This document shows, in pieces, positions 42,449 to 52,892 of a stretch of 64,000 nt of DNA. This stretch comes from Chondrus crispus (taxonomy: Eukaryota > Rhodophyta > Florideophyceae > Gigartinales > Gigartinaceae). Position numbers and translations under genes: made by a program. The notes below the pieces were generated by a model. That model saw nothing but the letters and a program-made list of their open reading frames with translations. It searched no databases and was not told the origin of the DNA. The first letter of the stretch is position 1, and each line of letters opens with the position of its first letter. The DNA lies in NCBI RefSeq assembly GCF_000350225.1, contig NW_005179075.1, positions 124,001 through 188,000 on the forward strand. Reading direction: 5' to 3'.

Positions 42449-43207
42449 TGTCGTGCACTGGGGTCGCGGCGTATAACCCCAGGGCAAAGCACGCGTGTTT
42501 GGGACGCGATTTGTACGGGAGACCACCCGGTGATAACCGGAAACGGGGTCCGGGCGCGATCGGCTCAGTAGGTAACAAAACGAAAGGTTAGAACAGGGGA
42601 TCGCCCAAAAGGGGCGGAGCGGTAGGGACGTCTCGCGCCGTAGAGCGGTTAGTATCCTCGGTATCAGCGCGCGCGGTGGAGCGGTTGGGTCTCGCGGTCG
42701 TAGATGGGTTCGCGTAGTGCAGCACGGCTTGTGCTATACTGGCGCTAGATGGGTTCGCGTAGTGCAGCACGGCTTGTGCTATACTGGCGCGAGGCTACTA
42801 CCGAGATTCCGGAAGCTTAGAAAAAACCCAAGGCTTCGTGCCTTCTTTACTTAGGGTCGAGCGTCGACTATATAGTAGTCGACGTCGTAATAATATTAAT
42901 TAATATAATTAATTAAAACACGATAATAAATACCGGCGTACTAGCATAGTCGCTGTACAGTACGCAATACCCCCTGTATAGGGTTATGATACTCGCATAG
43001 ACGTGGGGATCGACATGCATAGACGTGGAGTGACAGACTGTCCGTACTTCGACAGGGCTTACACCCGGCCATGCTTGGGTGGGTAGTTGCACGATTACAC
43101 GTAGTACAGGTACACGATTATCCGTGGTGTACACGTGGGATGCGCACCAGTGAGGGTGGCATCCCGCGTATGCCTCGCGATTGAGGGAGGCGTATCAGTG
43201 CACTACA
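42449..43207 (-). repeat. 5' LTR of Gypsy B with internal 45-bp duplication
   Basis: 759 bp, ends TGTCGTGCACT / CAGTGCACTACA. It contains two identical 45-bp units (42701-42745 and 42746-42790, starting TAGATGGGTTCGCGTAGTGC) and a GTCGACTATATAGTAGTCGAC-like palindrome at the TATA region near 42863. Confidence 0.9.
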
Positions 43208-43327
43208 GAAGGGAGAGTCGGACACTCCGTAGCGCTGTGCCGTCGACAGTTCTTCTTTTTGTTGCTGTTGTTGTTTTTGCTGGACCATCGGACCGCAGTC
43301 TCTGCCTGACAGGCGCATTGCACTACA
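43208..43327 (+). repeat. 3' fragment of LTR alpha
   Basis: Begins GAAGGGAGAGTCGGACACTC and ends GCGCATTGCACTACA, matching the last 120 bases of the solo LTR at 20138-20997. Gypsy B abuts it on the left, so B inserted into an alpha LTR whose other part has since been deleted. Confidence 0.9.
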
Positions 43328-43706
43328 CAAGCTCTCTTGACTTTCGCTGCCTCTGCTGCAACTCATCTAAGTGAGCGATTTGAATTAGTCTGTTGTAGAA
43401 GATCCTGTTTTCAAAAAGTATATCCGTGTGTCTGGAAATGTCCAAAAAACTGGTTATGGATTCCCGCTGATCGCGAGGTTGGCTGTCCAAAGATAGTCCA
43501 TTATACTCCCTCGGCATCTTTATCAACTCTTTCATAGAATGAAGCTGTTCGTGCTTCGCGACGTTCGGAAGCGGACTTTCTACGATGACAGTAAGAAGGC
43601 TGAAGGTATCAACCTTTTGAAACTCTTTCATGTCCTGAGTATCCGATCCCCACGACAAGGAATGTTGTGGGGACCGGATATGGAGGTGGAAACAATCGGG
43701 AAACAA
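43328..43706 (-). pseudogene. Unrecognised coding fragment beside the LTR
   Basis: Minus frame of about 126 codons: SLLTVIVESPLPNVAKHEQ, then RESITSFLDISRHTDILF, then IQIAHLDELQQRQRKS up to the LTR edge. The frame ends exactly where the LTR begins, so it is probably another interrupted piece of the minus-strand Ulp1/helicase locus. No domain recognised. Confidence 0.4.
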
Positions 43707-43779
43707 GGGTACCCTCGTTGCTCGAGCTTTTCTACATTTACAAATTTTTACTTTATCTGGACGAACGATTTGTGCTTCT

Positions 43780-44739
43780 ATGTCGTTGATCCCAGAAACA
43801 GCCAGATTCGAGTCTTGGCTTCAGCAGCGTGTGACATTCGACCTGCGATCTCCGCTCTACTTTGCCCATGTTCCCGGCGACGCCGAGCTATTCGAGCTAC
43901 TGGAAGCGAAAGAAGTTGAAAAGTTCAAGAGAAAACAGGGAAACTTGGAGGATGCAGGACAAAATGGGGATCAAGTTATGAGAAGTGCAGATCACGGTGG
44001 AGAGGAAGTAGAGGAGACAAGTGGCAGTCAGAGAGAGGCTGGTCCGGATAGCGGATTGGGCCGGTTTAGCATCAGCGAATTCGCCCGCCTATGCATCATT
44101 ATGCGGGATGATGAATACGCCAAATGTGCCCTGGATGGGACAGGGCAGGAGCTAACAAGGAGTCAGTTGGATGCGGGTTTTACGAGAGACTCATAATGGG
44201 GTGTTATAGAAGAGCGCTTTAACAATCCTAATTTGCGCCTTCATCTCAACATGGTTGGAAACGTCGATGATGTAGACTCTAAAGTGGTACCGCCTTGTCA
44301 TCGGTCGGCTACATTTTTAAAACAAAAATTTCTGGATGCATGGAGGTCCTTCACGACGTGTGTGGAAAATTTGTCAAGGTCCGGACAAAACAACACCAGG
44401 AATTTTAAAAGTTACGCAGGGACTTGGACGGGGGAGTTGACCGCGGAAAGGAAGCGGAATGTAGTCCTTTTCATCTTCACACGGAAAGGAACGGAAAATG
44501 AGGACACCCGGTTTGCGAATTTGTGCACGAGGGTGATTCCATTCGATAGGGGATGTGACGAGGGTGGCAGTCAGGGGACTAGCGAGATATGGGGAAGCGG
44601 AAATCGCAGGAGTATTAATCGGGGAGAGAATTTGTTTGAGCACTCGTGGAGGACCTATTCCGAAGCAGCAGTTGCGGAAAAGCGAGCGAAGGCCGCTGAA
44701 CGAAAGGAGAAGGCGTTTAAAAAAGAAAGACCGAGATAG
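43780..44739 (+). pseudogene. Conserved-looking unknown protein with one in-frame TAA
   Basis: The ATG at 43780 opens a frame stopped by TAA at 44194-44196 and continuing in the same frame to 44739, about 319 codons in all. Before the stop: FSISEFARLCIIMRDDEYAK and TRSQLDAGFTRDS. After it: VIEERFNNPNLRLHLNMVG, DVDSKVVPPCHRSATFLKQK, WRSFTTCVENLSRSGQNN, and a basic Lys/Glu-rich tail. From memory this block order (R-D-x-x-W, then F-N-D-P, then R-x-x-x-x-L-K-x-K-F, then W-S-x-S-G-Q) recurs in multicopy unknown proteins of algae and oomycetes, which may accompany transposons; I cannot name a family. One stop in an otherwise clean frame suggests recent loss. Confidence 0.5.
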
Positions 44740-45109
44740 TGCCTTGTCAGAGGCTCTTGATCTATCACCGAGAGTCCCTGGGCTTTCACGCGCGCTATAC
44801 CTTGTGTCTCACACTCATTTGTTCTCCGAGCAAGAGGCACAAGCTCAACGAAGCTAAATCGTCGATTTTAGCCCAGATTCGACGATCGGCGAAACCAGCC
44901 CGATCTCGCAGGTTTTCGAGCAGCAGCCATACCGCCGTCGCCGCTTCGTGCTATCCGCCAATCAGAAACTGCCAAGTCATCTCCCCGAAGAAGGCTTCAA
45001 ACCGGAAATCCATTCCATAGTTTCCACCTTCATTTCCCCGAGGAGCCCATTTCTGAAGGACACGTGTCCTAAACGTTGCACACGTGTCAACTTTAAAAGT
45101 GTTTCCGTC

Positions 45110-47088
45110 ATGGAGGACTCCTCTGCAACATTCCCCGTTGCCCCACAGGCATCGCCTACTGCCTCCCATGCCATACAGCCTGTGGAGCCGGACTCAGCGA
45201 CAAACGATCCAGATAAGAACAGTGGCCCAAACGGGCATGTTCGGCCAATTGCATGACGGATGCTGAGAAGATTGCAGACATTAAGGCCGCCCTCCACATC
45301 GACTCCGCTCCTGCCGAGAAGCTGGACGCCACTGACCATGTCACTACTTCCGAGTCGGAAATGATCTCCATTCCGCGCTTCGAGTGCCAGAAGATGATGC
45401 ACATTCTGAACGAGCTTCGCCAAGCTCAGAAACGCCTTGTGTGTGAGTTGGCACGATCTAATGAACGCATCAGAGAACTCGAGCGAGATGCAAAGCGCTC
45501 CCTGAATGTCTCTGAGGAAAAGACGCCCGTCGCCAAAGGCACGGCAACAAAGGTTACCAGCGATGGTGACATGAACAAGGCGCTCGCATCTGAAATTTCT
45601 AGGAACCCTGGGGATTCTCCTCATCGCTCTAAGAAGGCACCGCCTGCTACCAATGGGCAGCGAGCTGAGCGATCCAAAAAGTCATGGGCTGAGATTGCCA
45701 GGGCAAACCGCCCTAGACTTGCGGATGTTTCCACAACTGTCCAGGATCGCATTCGCGAGAGCCGAGACATGCTGGAAGATGTCATTTATCGTCCAACGCC
45801 CCGTCCAACAGCTGTATACTTCCGCAACATCAGACGACTGCAGCATGGGTGGTACGCAAAGCACTTCGAAACATGCAGCTTCCGCCGTGGGCACTTCTGG
45901 GCTTGTCCTTCATTGGGCAGTCCGTGCTCGAGATTGTTTGTGACCAGAGCTACGTCGCACAGTTGACTATCAAAGTGAAACTGCTAGGGGCTGCAGAGGT
46001 CAAGAACTTTGATATGTTTGGTGACAACTTGAAGAAGACGCCCGGAACTGAAAATCGTGCCCGCCATTGTGTGTGGTGATTCCTTCATATGACTCCCAGT
46101 CATTCCTCTCTCATGTCGTTGGCCAACGGCACCTTCCCTTTTGCTCAGTCGTTATCACAGGTTATGGGCCTCATTGCTACTGCTGCGCACGCGAGTTCGA
46201 ACCACACCGTTCAGTATCCTTCTTTTCTCACTACCCTATCACAAGCTCACACGTCAACCACCCGACGTCGTGAGAAGCAACCTCTCACAAGCCGACACGT
46301 CCCACACCGGACGTATTCAGATGACGCAAAATACCTCATTTTTCAGGTTCCAAGGTCCACCCGCACTGTAAGACGTCACCAACACGCGTGCGCGCATCAA
46401 AAACCTTCAGGTTCATGGTACACCTGCGCTCATACTTTCAAAGTCAAGAACCCGGCAACCTTTCTCATTTAGTCACTCACATACGAGTCCAGGGGGACTG
46501 TGGTGATTCCTTCAACTCTTTCATTGAATTCGTCTGCTCATTCCCACTTTGCGATGCTTCCTTCTCTGCTGATTCCTTCATATGACTCCCAGTCATTCCT
46601 CTCTCATGTCGTTGGCCAACGGCACCTCCCCTTTTGCTCAGTCGTTATCACATTGTGCAAACGTTGAGAAGGCACAGACTCGTCTTGTTCGTCTGATCGC
46701 TACTTCATCAAATGCGGCTGCAAAGGCTTGGTATTCTGTCAAGGTTGCTCACGCTGAGTCGCTTCTGGAGCATATGAATACCGAGTCCCAGGAACAAGAA
46801 ATTGATGTCCAAGTCCCACTCAACCATGGCTCCAGAGGGAAGAGTACCGGCAGCAACGAATCCTCTGTAGGGTTCAAGTACAGCGCCAAGAAGAGCGCGA
46901 CCTCCGACACCTCCATGGAAGGGGATAACGTCGACGTTGAGGAAGAGGCCATTGATATTGATTCGTACATTGAAGAGTCTCAAGAAGTCTCTCCAACCGG
47001 ACCGCAGATCAGCAAGAAAGGACTGCGATCATCAGATGCAGGTAGCGATCGTCTGGAAGACTCTGACGATGACCACACAAGCCCCTGA
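45110..47088 (+). pseudogene. LINE ORF1, frameshifted and interrupted
   Basis: ATG at 45110 starts EDSSATFPVAPQASPTAS, which ends at a TGA overlapping the next ATG (ATGA at 45253). The second frame has a helical stretch (CQKMMHILNELRQAQKRLV) and a basic Ser/Lys region. Near 45850 the frame changes to RKALRNMQLPPWALLGLSF and GAAEVKNFDMFGDNL, a segment typical of ORF1 nucleic-acid-binding proteins of this LINE type. The TRIM interrupts at 46072-46652. The tail (ANVEKAQTRLVRLIATSS, then an acidic end) resumes to 47088. The product would coat LINE RNA. Only homology by style, no named family. Confidence 0.65.
46072..46652 (+). mobile_element. TRIM element (miniature LTR retrotransposon), TSD TTGTG
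   Basis: Only 581 bp. The left LTR is 46072-46159 (88 bp), starting TGTGGTGATTCC and ending GTTATCACA. The right LTR is 46499-46652 (154 bp), starting TGTGGTGATTCC and ending the same. The left copy lacks 66 bp lying between two GATTCCTTCA repeats that are both present in the right copy. A purine run AGGGGGA precedes the right LTR at 46491-46497, as a polypurine tract should. TTGTG flanks both sides (46067-46071 and 46653-46657). No coding capacity inside. Removing it restores the ORF1 context ...ARHC-ANVEKAQ. Confidence 0.88.
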
Positions 47089-49538
47089 GATATGGAAGTT
47101 GAATCGCAGCAGGCGCGCCAGGCGCCACCCTCGCAATGATCGGCTCAATGCCATTCGATAGACTTAAGGTCGCGACGTACAACGCTCATGGCGTCCGCGG
47201 CAAAGAGTATGAAGTTTCCCAACTCTCAACTCGAGTACACATTCTAAGTGTATGCGAGACGTGGCTTCGGCCTCAGGATATCCTGCAAACGAACCTCTTC
47301 GATGAATCAGTGTCAGTCACACAGTCCCATCGTGGCTGGCGTGGCCAAGGCGGAGTCGCACTCAAGATCCATCCCCTCAGGCGATACTCACTGTTGTGCA
47401 AAGTGGCCACAGAAAAGTACCTGCTTCTAGCACTGTCGGTCGCCCAAACTCAAGTCGTCTCGTTTTACTTAGCACCTGGGGTGCCGAAGGAGATCTTCTT
47501 GGAGTGCATGAATACTGCACACAAGACTTGCCGTGGCAAGGCAGTCATTATGGGTGACTTTAATGCCCGTCATCGCACCTGGGATAGAACTTCGAACAGC
47601 CATGGCCGATGGCTCGTAGCTTGGGCAAAGAGAAATTGGTGGGTCATTCATGCCCCTTCAGAACCGACATGACATTCTCAGGCCATCGTGGCTCGAGTAC
47701 AGTGAACCTCATCCTCACGCGTTCTCTTGAGTCGAGTGAAGCCGCTGTGATGCACGGCGAATGGGATGGCGTAAGTGATCATGAGCCAGTGAGTTGCACT
47801 TTAGATGCCATAGCAGAGCCCAGGTTGGTCGTGCCTGCGATTCCACAAAGACAAAGAGGGAATCCAGCGTATACCCAGGCCGCTAAATCGCTTCACAAGC
47901 AGAGGCTATCATGTTTCGTCGAGCAGATAAGAGCTTGTCGTACTACAGCGGACCTTGAGAGCATCTACTCGCAGTTCAAGAACACTGTTCTGGCCCCATG
48001 GGAGCGAGCCAGTAAGCCCCGTCCCAGGCACTTCAAATATTTCTGGGATGAATACCCAGAGTACTTGAGGCGTCAACAAAGCAAGAAATATCGCCGTGCC
48101 AGAGCAACTGCTTCACCTGTTGACTGGAACCAGTATAGTAAGCTTGATAAGCGTATCAGGCGAAAAGGGCGCTTTGCCAAAAAGCCGTTAGCTCGAACAA
48201 CAGCGCAGTGTACGGCCAGCTCAACTACTCGAGATGCTCAGAAGCGCATCCAGTAAGAAAATCTCACACGGACGCCGGTTCCACAAACGCCTCGGTTGAT
48301 TCCGTGCTTGACCCCGTAGAGTCTACTAGACATCTGGCTACGCCAACTGGCACAGGATATAAACCAGGTATTGTGGCATGTGCCAAGACTCGAGAGCTTC
48401 GCAGTCGAGTTGCACAAGCTATTAGGCGAGCACCACGCCGCAAGGCAACTGGAATTGACGAGCTGTTCTCCGAGGCGTTCAAACTCGCCCCGATAGAGTT
48501 CTCCAAAGTGCTGGTATCCTCTTGGGTGAAATGCAGCAAGCTGCAGCACCTACTCAGTGATTGGAGCACGGCGGTCGTTGTTCCGCTGTACAAGAAAGGA
48601 ATAAAGTTGATCCGCGCAAACTATTGCCCCATTTCCTTGCTTTCTCATGCACGTCAAATGATTTCAAAGGCGATTGGTGCTTCCTTCAGAAAAGAATACA
48701 AGTTTCATGGGGCTCAACTTGGATTCCAGGAGCGTACAGGAACTGAGACTGCCATTGTCCGGCATGGTGCCAACTTTAAAGCTGAGCTCCGCTACAATGC
48801 CGTACTAGACTTGAAAGACGCTTATTGGTCAGTACCTAGAGATCTACTCATGGAGTGTGTCCGCACTTGCCTCTCGAAACGCACTGCAGACCATATTGCG
48901 CTCCAGATTCAGCCGATGACGATCTGCACGAAATATGATCCATCCAGAACTACCGCCACTATCTCTTGAGGAGACCCACAAAGCTGCTCGTCCCGTCCAG
49001 AGCTTTACAACGTGTACATGGATACTTTTCCTGCTTCCATTGAGGACTCGATTCAATTCCTGCAAACCACTGATGCAGCGGTTGACGGTGATGTCGGAGT
49101 GGTTGCAGATGATGTCAAGCTCCAAGCAACCTCGGCCGCGGGGCTGCAAGTTCTACTTGACTGACCCAAGGCATGGGCATCAGAGCAAGGAATGACTTGG
49201 AGCATATCGAAGTGTCACGTCTTGGAACCAGACAACAGTATCGCAGCGAGTTCGTACGAGCTCGCTGGATCATCGAGGTGACTGCCGCCACTACATACCT
49301 GCGTGTGACACTTCAACATGACACGGTTGGTGTCCAAAAAAGCGTTGAACGAGCACGCTCGGCTTGCAAATGGATTAATCTTCTGCGTGCAGCCGGCTTC
49401 CACCGCAAGTCGTTCTCGAGCTTCCAGCTTATCAACATCTGTTACGCATATGTTTATCCACTGGCAGACTGTGCCATGCATCTCGTGCTTACATCTGGCA
49501 CTCTTGGTCACGAATGCAGGGAACTCGTTGAAGCACTC

Positions 49539-49594
49539 AACGAGCTCGATCACCGTGTTGCAGAATATTCTGCAACACGGTGATCGAGCTCGTT
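49539..49594. repeat. Perfect 56-bp palindrome inside LINE ORF2
   Basis: Arms of 28 bp (49539-49566 and 49567-49594, starting AACGAGCTCGATCACCGTGT) meet without a spacer. A shorter hairpin (CCTTTCGG / CCGAAAGG) follows at 49595-49616. Confidence 0.95.
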
Positions 49595-50139
49595 CCTTTC
49601 GGAGGCATCCGAAAGGAACCACAGAAAATGTATCCATCAGAAGTTGTCGTCGGCGGTCGCCTGCCACGACACTTGAAGATAGCTAAGCTTCGGAATTGGC
49701 AGCAGCGGGCCCGCCTTCGTCTGGCAGGACTGGCTCGAAGAATGAAGAAACGTGCTTCGCTTCTACGACGGGACCTGAGGGCCCGAGCAGATCCAAGGAA
49801 CCTTGAAGTGTACCGGTCTCATCCTGCAAGTCCTCCCGACTTGTCAGAGAGAGGTCTAAACCGCATATGGAACCAGCTCTGCAATCGAAGAGTTAGAAAG
49901 ATACCGGTCCCTGACAAGTGGCTATTGCCGATTCTTTATGAGAAGAACGCTGCAGTACGGGACAGTGGCATCAGGTATTACACGGGTGCATTTCCCAGTC
50001 TGCGTGCAGTATTGAGAGAGGTCCTCGGTAGTACAGCATACGAGGAGGGCAAAAGAAGACTCCAGGCCGGCATGAGTGCGAAGGTTTGGTCGTATCGTTT
50101 GCGAAAACGTATGATCGAAGTGCTAATGCAGTTCGAAAG

Positions 50140-51321
50140 TGTAGTGCAATACGCACCTGAAAAGGGGGGTGAAAAGAGATGAAAATGATGGGGTATGACA
50201 AGCAAAAGTGGAAATCATTTCACTTTATTATTTTAATTATTAATTATTAATTAGTTGCATATTAGTTATTTAACATTAGATTAGATCTAGGATCTAGCGC
50301 CGAGAGCTACTGTAGTGGCTCCGGCGGGGCGATATATACCTTAGCCCTCTGACCACCAAGTCAGTAAAGGTAACCCGAGTTGCCGGAGTTGAATGTCGCC
50401 TTAGTCGAAGTCCGTCTTTACCAAGACACTCCCTTTTATCTAAGCCTACGGCATCCTCTATCGCTCGGGGTTCCCTTTTCTCTTTCCTTTATTTCCCTAT
50501 CCTTTTCTATCTCTAATTCTACCTATTTTTCCCTTATCTTGTGTTGGTGCCATCGGCCTCGGTTGCGACCGAACCGGTGTAGGTGTTTCGAGCCATCGGG
50601 CGGCACAGTTGACGTAGCGCTGCTACTGTGACCCATTTTCCGACGGAGACCGTTGCAACGACGTCTCCCTCGAAGGGCTCCGTCGTATTACGAGCCAGAG
50701 TTGGTACCATCGGTGTCAGTTGCGACCGAACCGGTGTAGGTGTTTCGAGCCATCGGGCGGCACAGTTGACGTAGCGCTGCTACTGTGACCCATTTTCCGA
50801 CGGAGACCGTTGCAACGACGTCTCCCTCGAAGGGCTCCGTCGTATTACGAGCCAGAGTTGGTACCATCGGTGTCAGTTGCGACCGAACCGGTGTAGGTGT
50901 TTCGAGCCATCGGGCGACACGGTTGACGTAGCGCTGCTACTTTCATTTCATCCCGTCGGGCTGCGTTGCGACGCCACCGTCGAAGGCCTTGTCGCGTTAC
51001 AAGGTGTCAAAGAAGCTCAACGAGCATTGGCCTTACAACCCAGTGGAACCGGGGTACCTACGTACGCGCCCCACCCCACACTCGTCGAGCAGATCTCTTC
51101 GCAAGTCTCTACCACACCGATCCCGGGCCGAGCTATTTCTCTGTGCCCCCCCCCCCATCAGGGATCCGAGCTACTACGAGTCGCAAGCTCGTTTAACCGG
51201 AGAAGGGAGAGTCGGACACTCCGTAGCGCTGTGCCATCGGCAGTTCTTCTTTTTGTTGCTGTTGTTGTTTTTGCTGGACCATCGGACCGCGGTCTCTGCC
51301 CGACAGGCGCATTGCACTACA
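50140..51321 (+). mobile_element. Solo LTR alpha, expanded form of 1182 bp, TSD GAAAG
   Basis: Ends TGTAGTGCAAT / ATTGCACTACA and flanking GAAAG duplications (50135-50139 and 51322-51326). Compared with the 860-bp copy at 20138 it has two extra 157-bp units, with unit starts at 50544, 50701 and 50858. Sits in the 3' part of LINE ORF2. Confidence 0.95.
50544..51014 (+). repeat. 157-bp tandem unit, three starts, inside the LTR
   Basis: Each unit begins TTGGTGCC/ACCATCGG and includes GACCGAACCGGTGTAGGTGT. The first two are nearly identical through ACGAGCCAGAG; the third runs into the normal LTR sequence. Confidence 0.9.
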
Positions 51322-51431
51322 GAAAGTATCGAGAAAGAACATGGAATCGTAGAATCCTCGGATGGAAGAATGCCTCGCAAAAGGCGACGAATATCATCAT
51401 AGATAACAGGACAAATATGTGGACAAAAGTG

Positions 51432-51466
51432 TTCACAGTGTTCACAGTGTTCACAGTGTTCACATT
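51432..51466 (+). repeat. (TTCACAGTG)n tail of the LINE
   Basis: About four 9-bp units, the last degenerate (TTCACATTG). Short tandem tails mark the 3' end of several LINE clades in place of poly(A). Confidence 0.8.
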
Positions 51467-52047
51467 GATTGCATTATAGCATGTAGACGTACTACCTTGC
51501 CATAACAGTAATAGTCCAAATAGACTTAGTAGTTAGGACACCGAGGCGTCTCTAAATAAATTGTTTTATTTCGATAGAAAATTCGAGAACGTAGCAATTA
51601 CAGCATCGCTAATGGTGTGTTGTGTCCATGGGAAACCTTTAAAAGGCTTTAAAAGCGAAGGGATTGTACCCAGATGAGTCTTTTGAGGAGTGCGCAAAAC
51701 TCCAAATAGAGGAGTTAAAAAGGCGTTTTTAATGCCGCAGTCCCGACCCATGGGCATTGTTTGCAATGAGCGGCGGTCTGACGGGGGCGTGGTTCAGAAC
51801 ACACCTGTTGTCAGCAGCAATTTGCAACAAGAAGAAGAGATTCCCCCGCCTTACTGTGAAGCGGCGATAGAAGAGGATGAGATACGCTTCAATGGATCAT
51901 GATAGGAGTATGGGGCGTTCCTTAAAGCCAGTAAAGAAAGTGGCAAACACTGGCCCCGTCGAAGGGGACGACGACAACCTGCCTGAGCTATACGTTTCAT
52001 ATTTTGTATCCCTGTACACTTCCTTGACGTTTTCTTAAGCCATTTCT
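51467..52047. other. Spacer, no gene supported
   Basis: Short frames only. A Glu/Pro-rich one (QQEEEIPPPYCEAAIEEDE, 51690-51902 plus) has no recognisable family. Confidence 0.35.
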
Positions 52048-52761
52048 TCACCTGTGCCAGGTGCGGTAGCAGCTGCTGCACTTGCGACCCCTCGTAGAGC
52101 TGTCATTAACAACAAATATTGCCAGCACAACCGCTACAGCCCCAAGGCACACCAACCCAATCGTACATCCAATATTACCTCTTTCTGTTCCGAATCCTCG
52201 ACACTCGCTGTCTGCAAGTCCAAAAGCTGTGGGCTCATCAGCATTCCGGTCCAAAGAATGTCTCTAATCCTTGGTCTTGAAAGGCGTATAATATTCTCTG
52301 AGACACCACGTAGTCCACGTACGACCCTCCTGCCAAATCCACAGACGCCGGTTTCATGTATGCCACGCCACCACTGAAAACATCACAGATCCTCGATATA
52401 GCTCCGCTGCCTGCGCTTTTGCCGATGGAGATGGGCTGCCCGTTTCATTCACGTTTCCAAACTCGTCGGGCTGAACAATCTTCACCAGCGAAAACTGCCC
52501 ACTGCAAGCAGTTACTCCATTCTCAACTCGGGTGACGTACCATTGTCTCGCTTTCGATTGCCTCGCTTTCGATTGCGTATTCGCGGCACTGAAATTGACA
52601 AACTTCTGCAACACTCTCCCCGTCAGCCTACAAGTATTCGTTATGTTCGGTCTGGCCACCTGAATTTGCATCCACATCCTTTGATAATTGTTTGTGTGGT
52701 TGAGCTCTCGAATGTCATGGACTGGACATGCGGTACTCTTTTCTGAAGGAAAAGAATACAA
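52048..52761 (-). pseudogene. Unrecognised protein remnant with C-terminal membrane helix
   Basis: The minus strand reads as protein in successive frames. One is TRVENGVTACSGQFSLVKIV with DEFGNVNETG (about 52540-52430). The next is SIGKSAGSGAISRICDVFSG with VAYMKPASVDLAGGSYVDYV and AFQDQGLETFFGPEC (about 52425-52245). The last is ADEPTAFGLADSECRGFGTERG, followed by a hydrophobic helix (IGCTIGLVCLGAVAVVLAIF) and a short Cys/Arg tail ending at 52048. This looks like the C-terminal part of a single-pass surface protein with a short cytoplasmic tail, spread over three frames by small indels or tiny introns. Family unknown. It lies between the LINE and a stray LINE fragment. Confidence 0.45.
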
Positions 52762-52892
52762 GTTTCATGGAGCTCAACTTGGATTCCAGGAGCGTACAGG
52801 AACTGAGACTGCCATTGTCCGGCATGGTTCTAACCTTAAAGCTGAGCTCCGCTACACTGCCGTACTAGACTTGAAAGACGCTTACTGGTTAG
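52744..52892 (+). repeat. Internal fragment of the LINE RT domain
   Basis: About 149 bases match 48687-48836 with roughly seven differences (runs such as CTCAACTTGGATTCCAGGAG). It lacks LINE 5' and 3' ends, so it is not an ordinary 5'-truncated insertion. A few bases (GTTAGTACC) continue after the solo LTR at 53672. Confidence 0.9.

Larger units (their letters stand above)
39296..43207 (-). mobile_element. Gypsy element B, truncated after protease
   Basis: A relative of element A on the same strand: 5' LTR 42449-43207, primer site 42428-42445, gag 42349-40227, protease region 40050-39297. Similarity to A stops near 39296 (at the equivalent of A pol residue 220). RT, RNase H, integrase and the 3' LTR are missing. 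It carries more stops and frameshifts than A and is older. Confidence 0.9.
47136..51402 (+). pseudogene. LINE ORF2: endonuclease-RT, frameshifted and interrupted
   Basis: The frame from 47136 holds the endonuclease (LKVATYNAHGVRG, VCETWLRP, IMGDFNARH). It shifts near 47650 and continues with VSDHEPVSC, the SDH catalytic box. The RT begins at 48400 (RRAPRRKATGIDEL, WSTAVVVPLYKKG, LGFQERTGTETA, AVLDLKDAYWSV with the first Asp). After another shift YNVYMDTFPASIED and VVADDVKL (the usual YADD box) appear near 49008-49110. A further frame has TYLRVTLQHDTVG and AYVYPLADCAMHL. A palindrome at 49539-49594 disrupts the frame again. The C-terminal region (49580 on) is broken by the LTR at 50140 and resumes after 51321 as SIEKEHGIVESSDGRM..RRRISS and a stop at 51402. 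Target-primed reverse transcription enzyme; inactive here. Confidence 0.85.
45110..51466 (+). mobile_element. LINE (non-LTR retrotransposon), near full length, carrying two insertions
   Basis: Gene order is ORF1 (45110-47088), then ORF2 with apurinic-type endonuclease, RT and a C-terminal region (47136-51402), then a short tandem tail (TTCACAGTG)n at 51432-51466. A 581-bp TRIM sits in ORF1 and a 1182-bp solo LTR in the last part of ORF2. Both reading contexts resume after the insertion. The 5' boundary is not defined and may reach upstream of 45110. Several frameshifts make the copy inactive. Confidence 0.9.
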
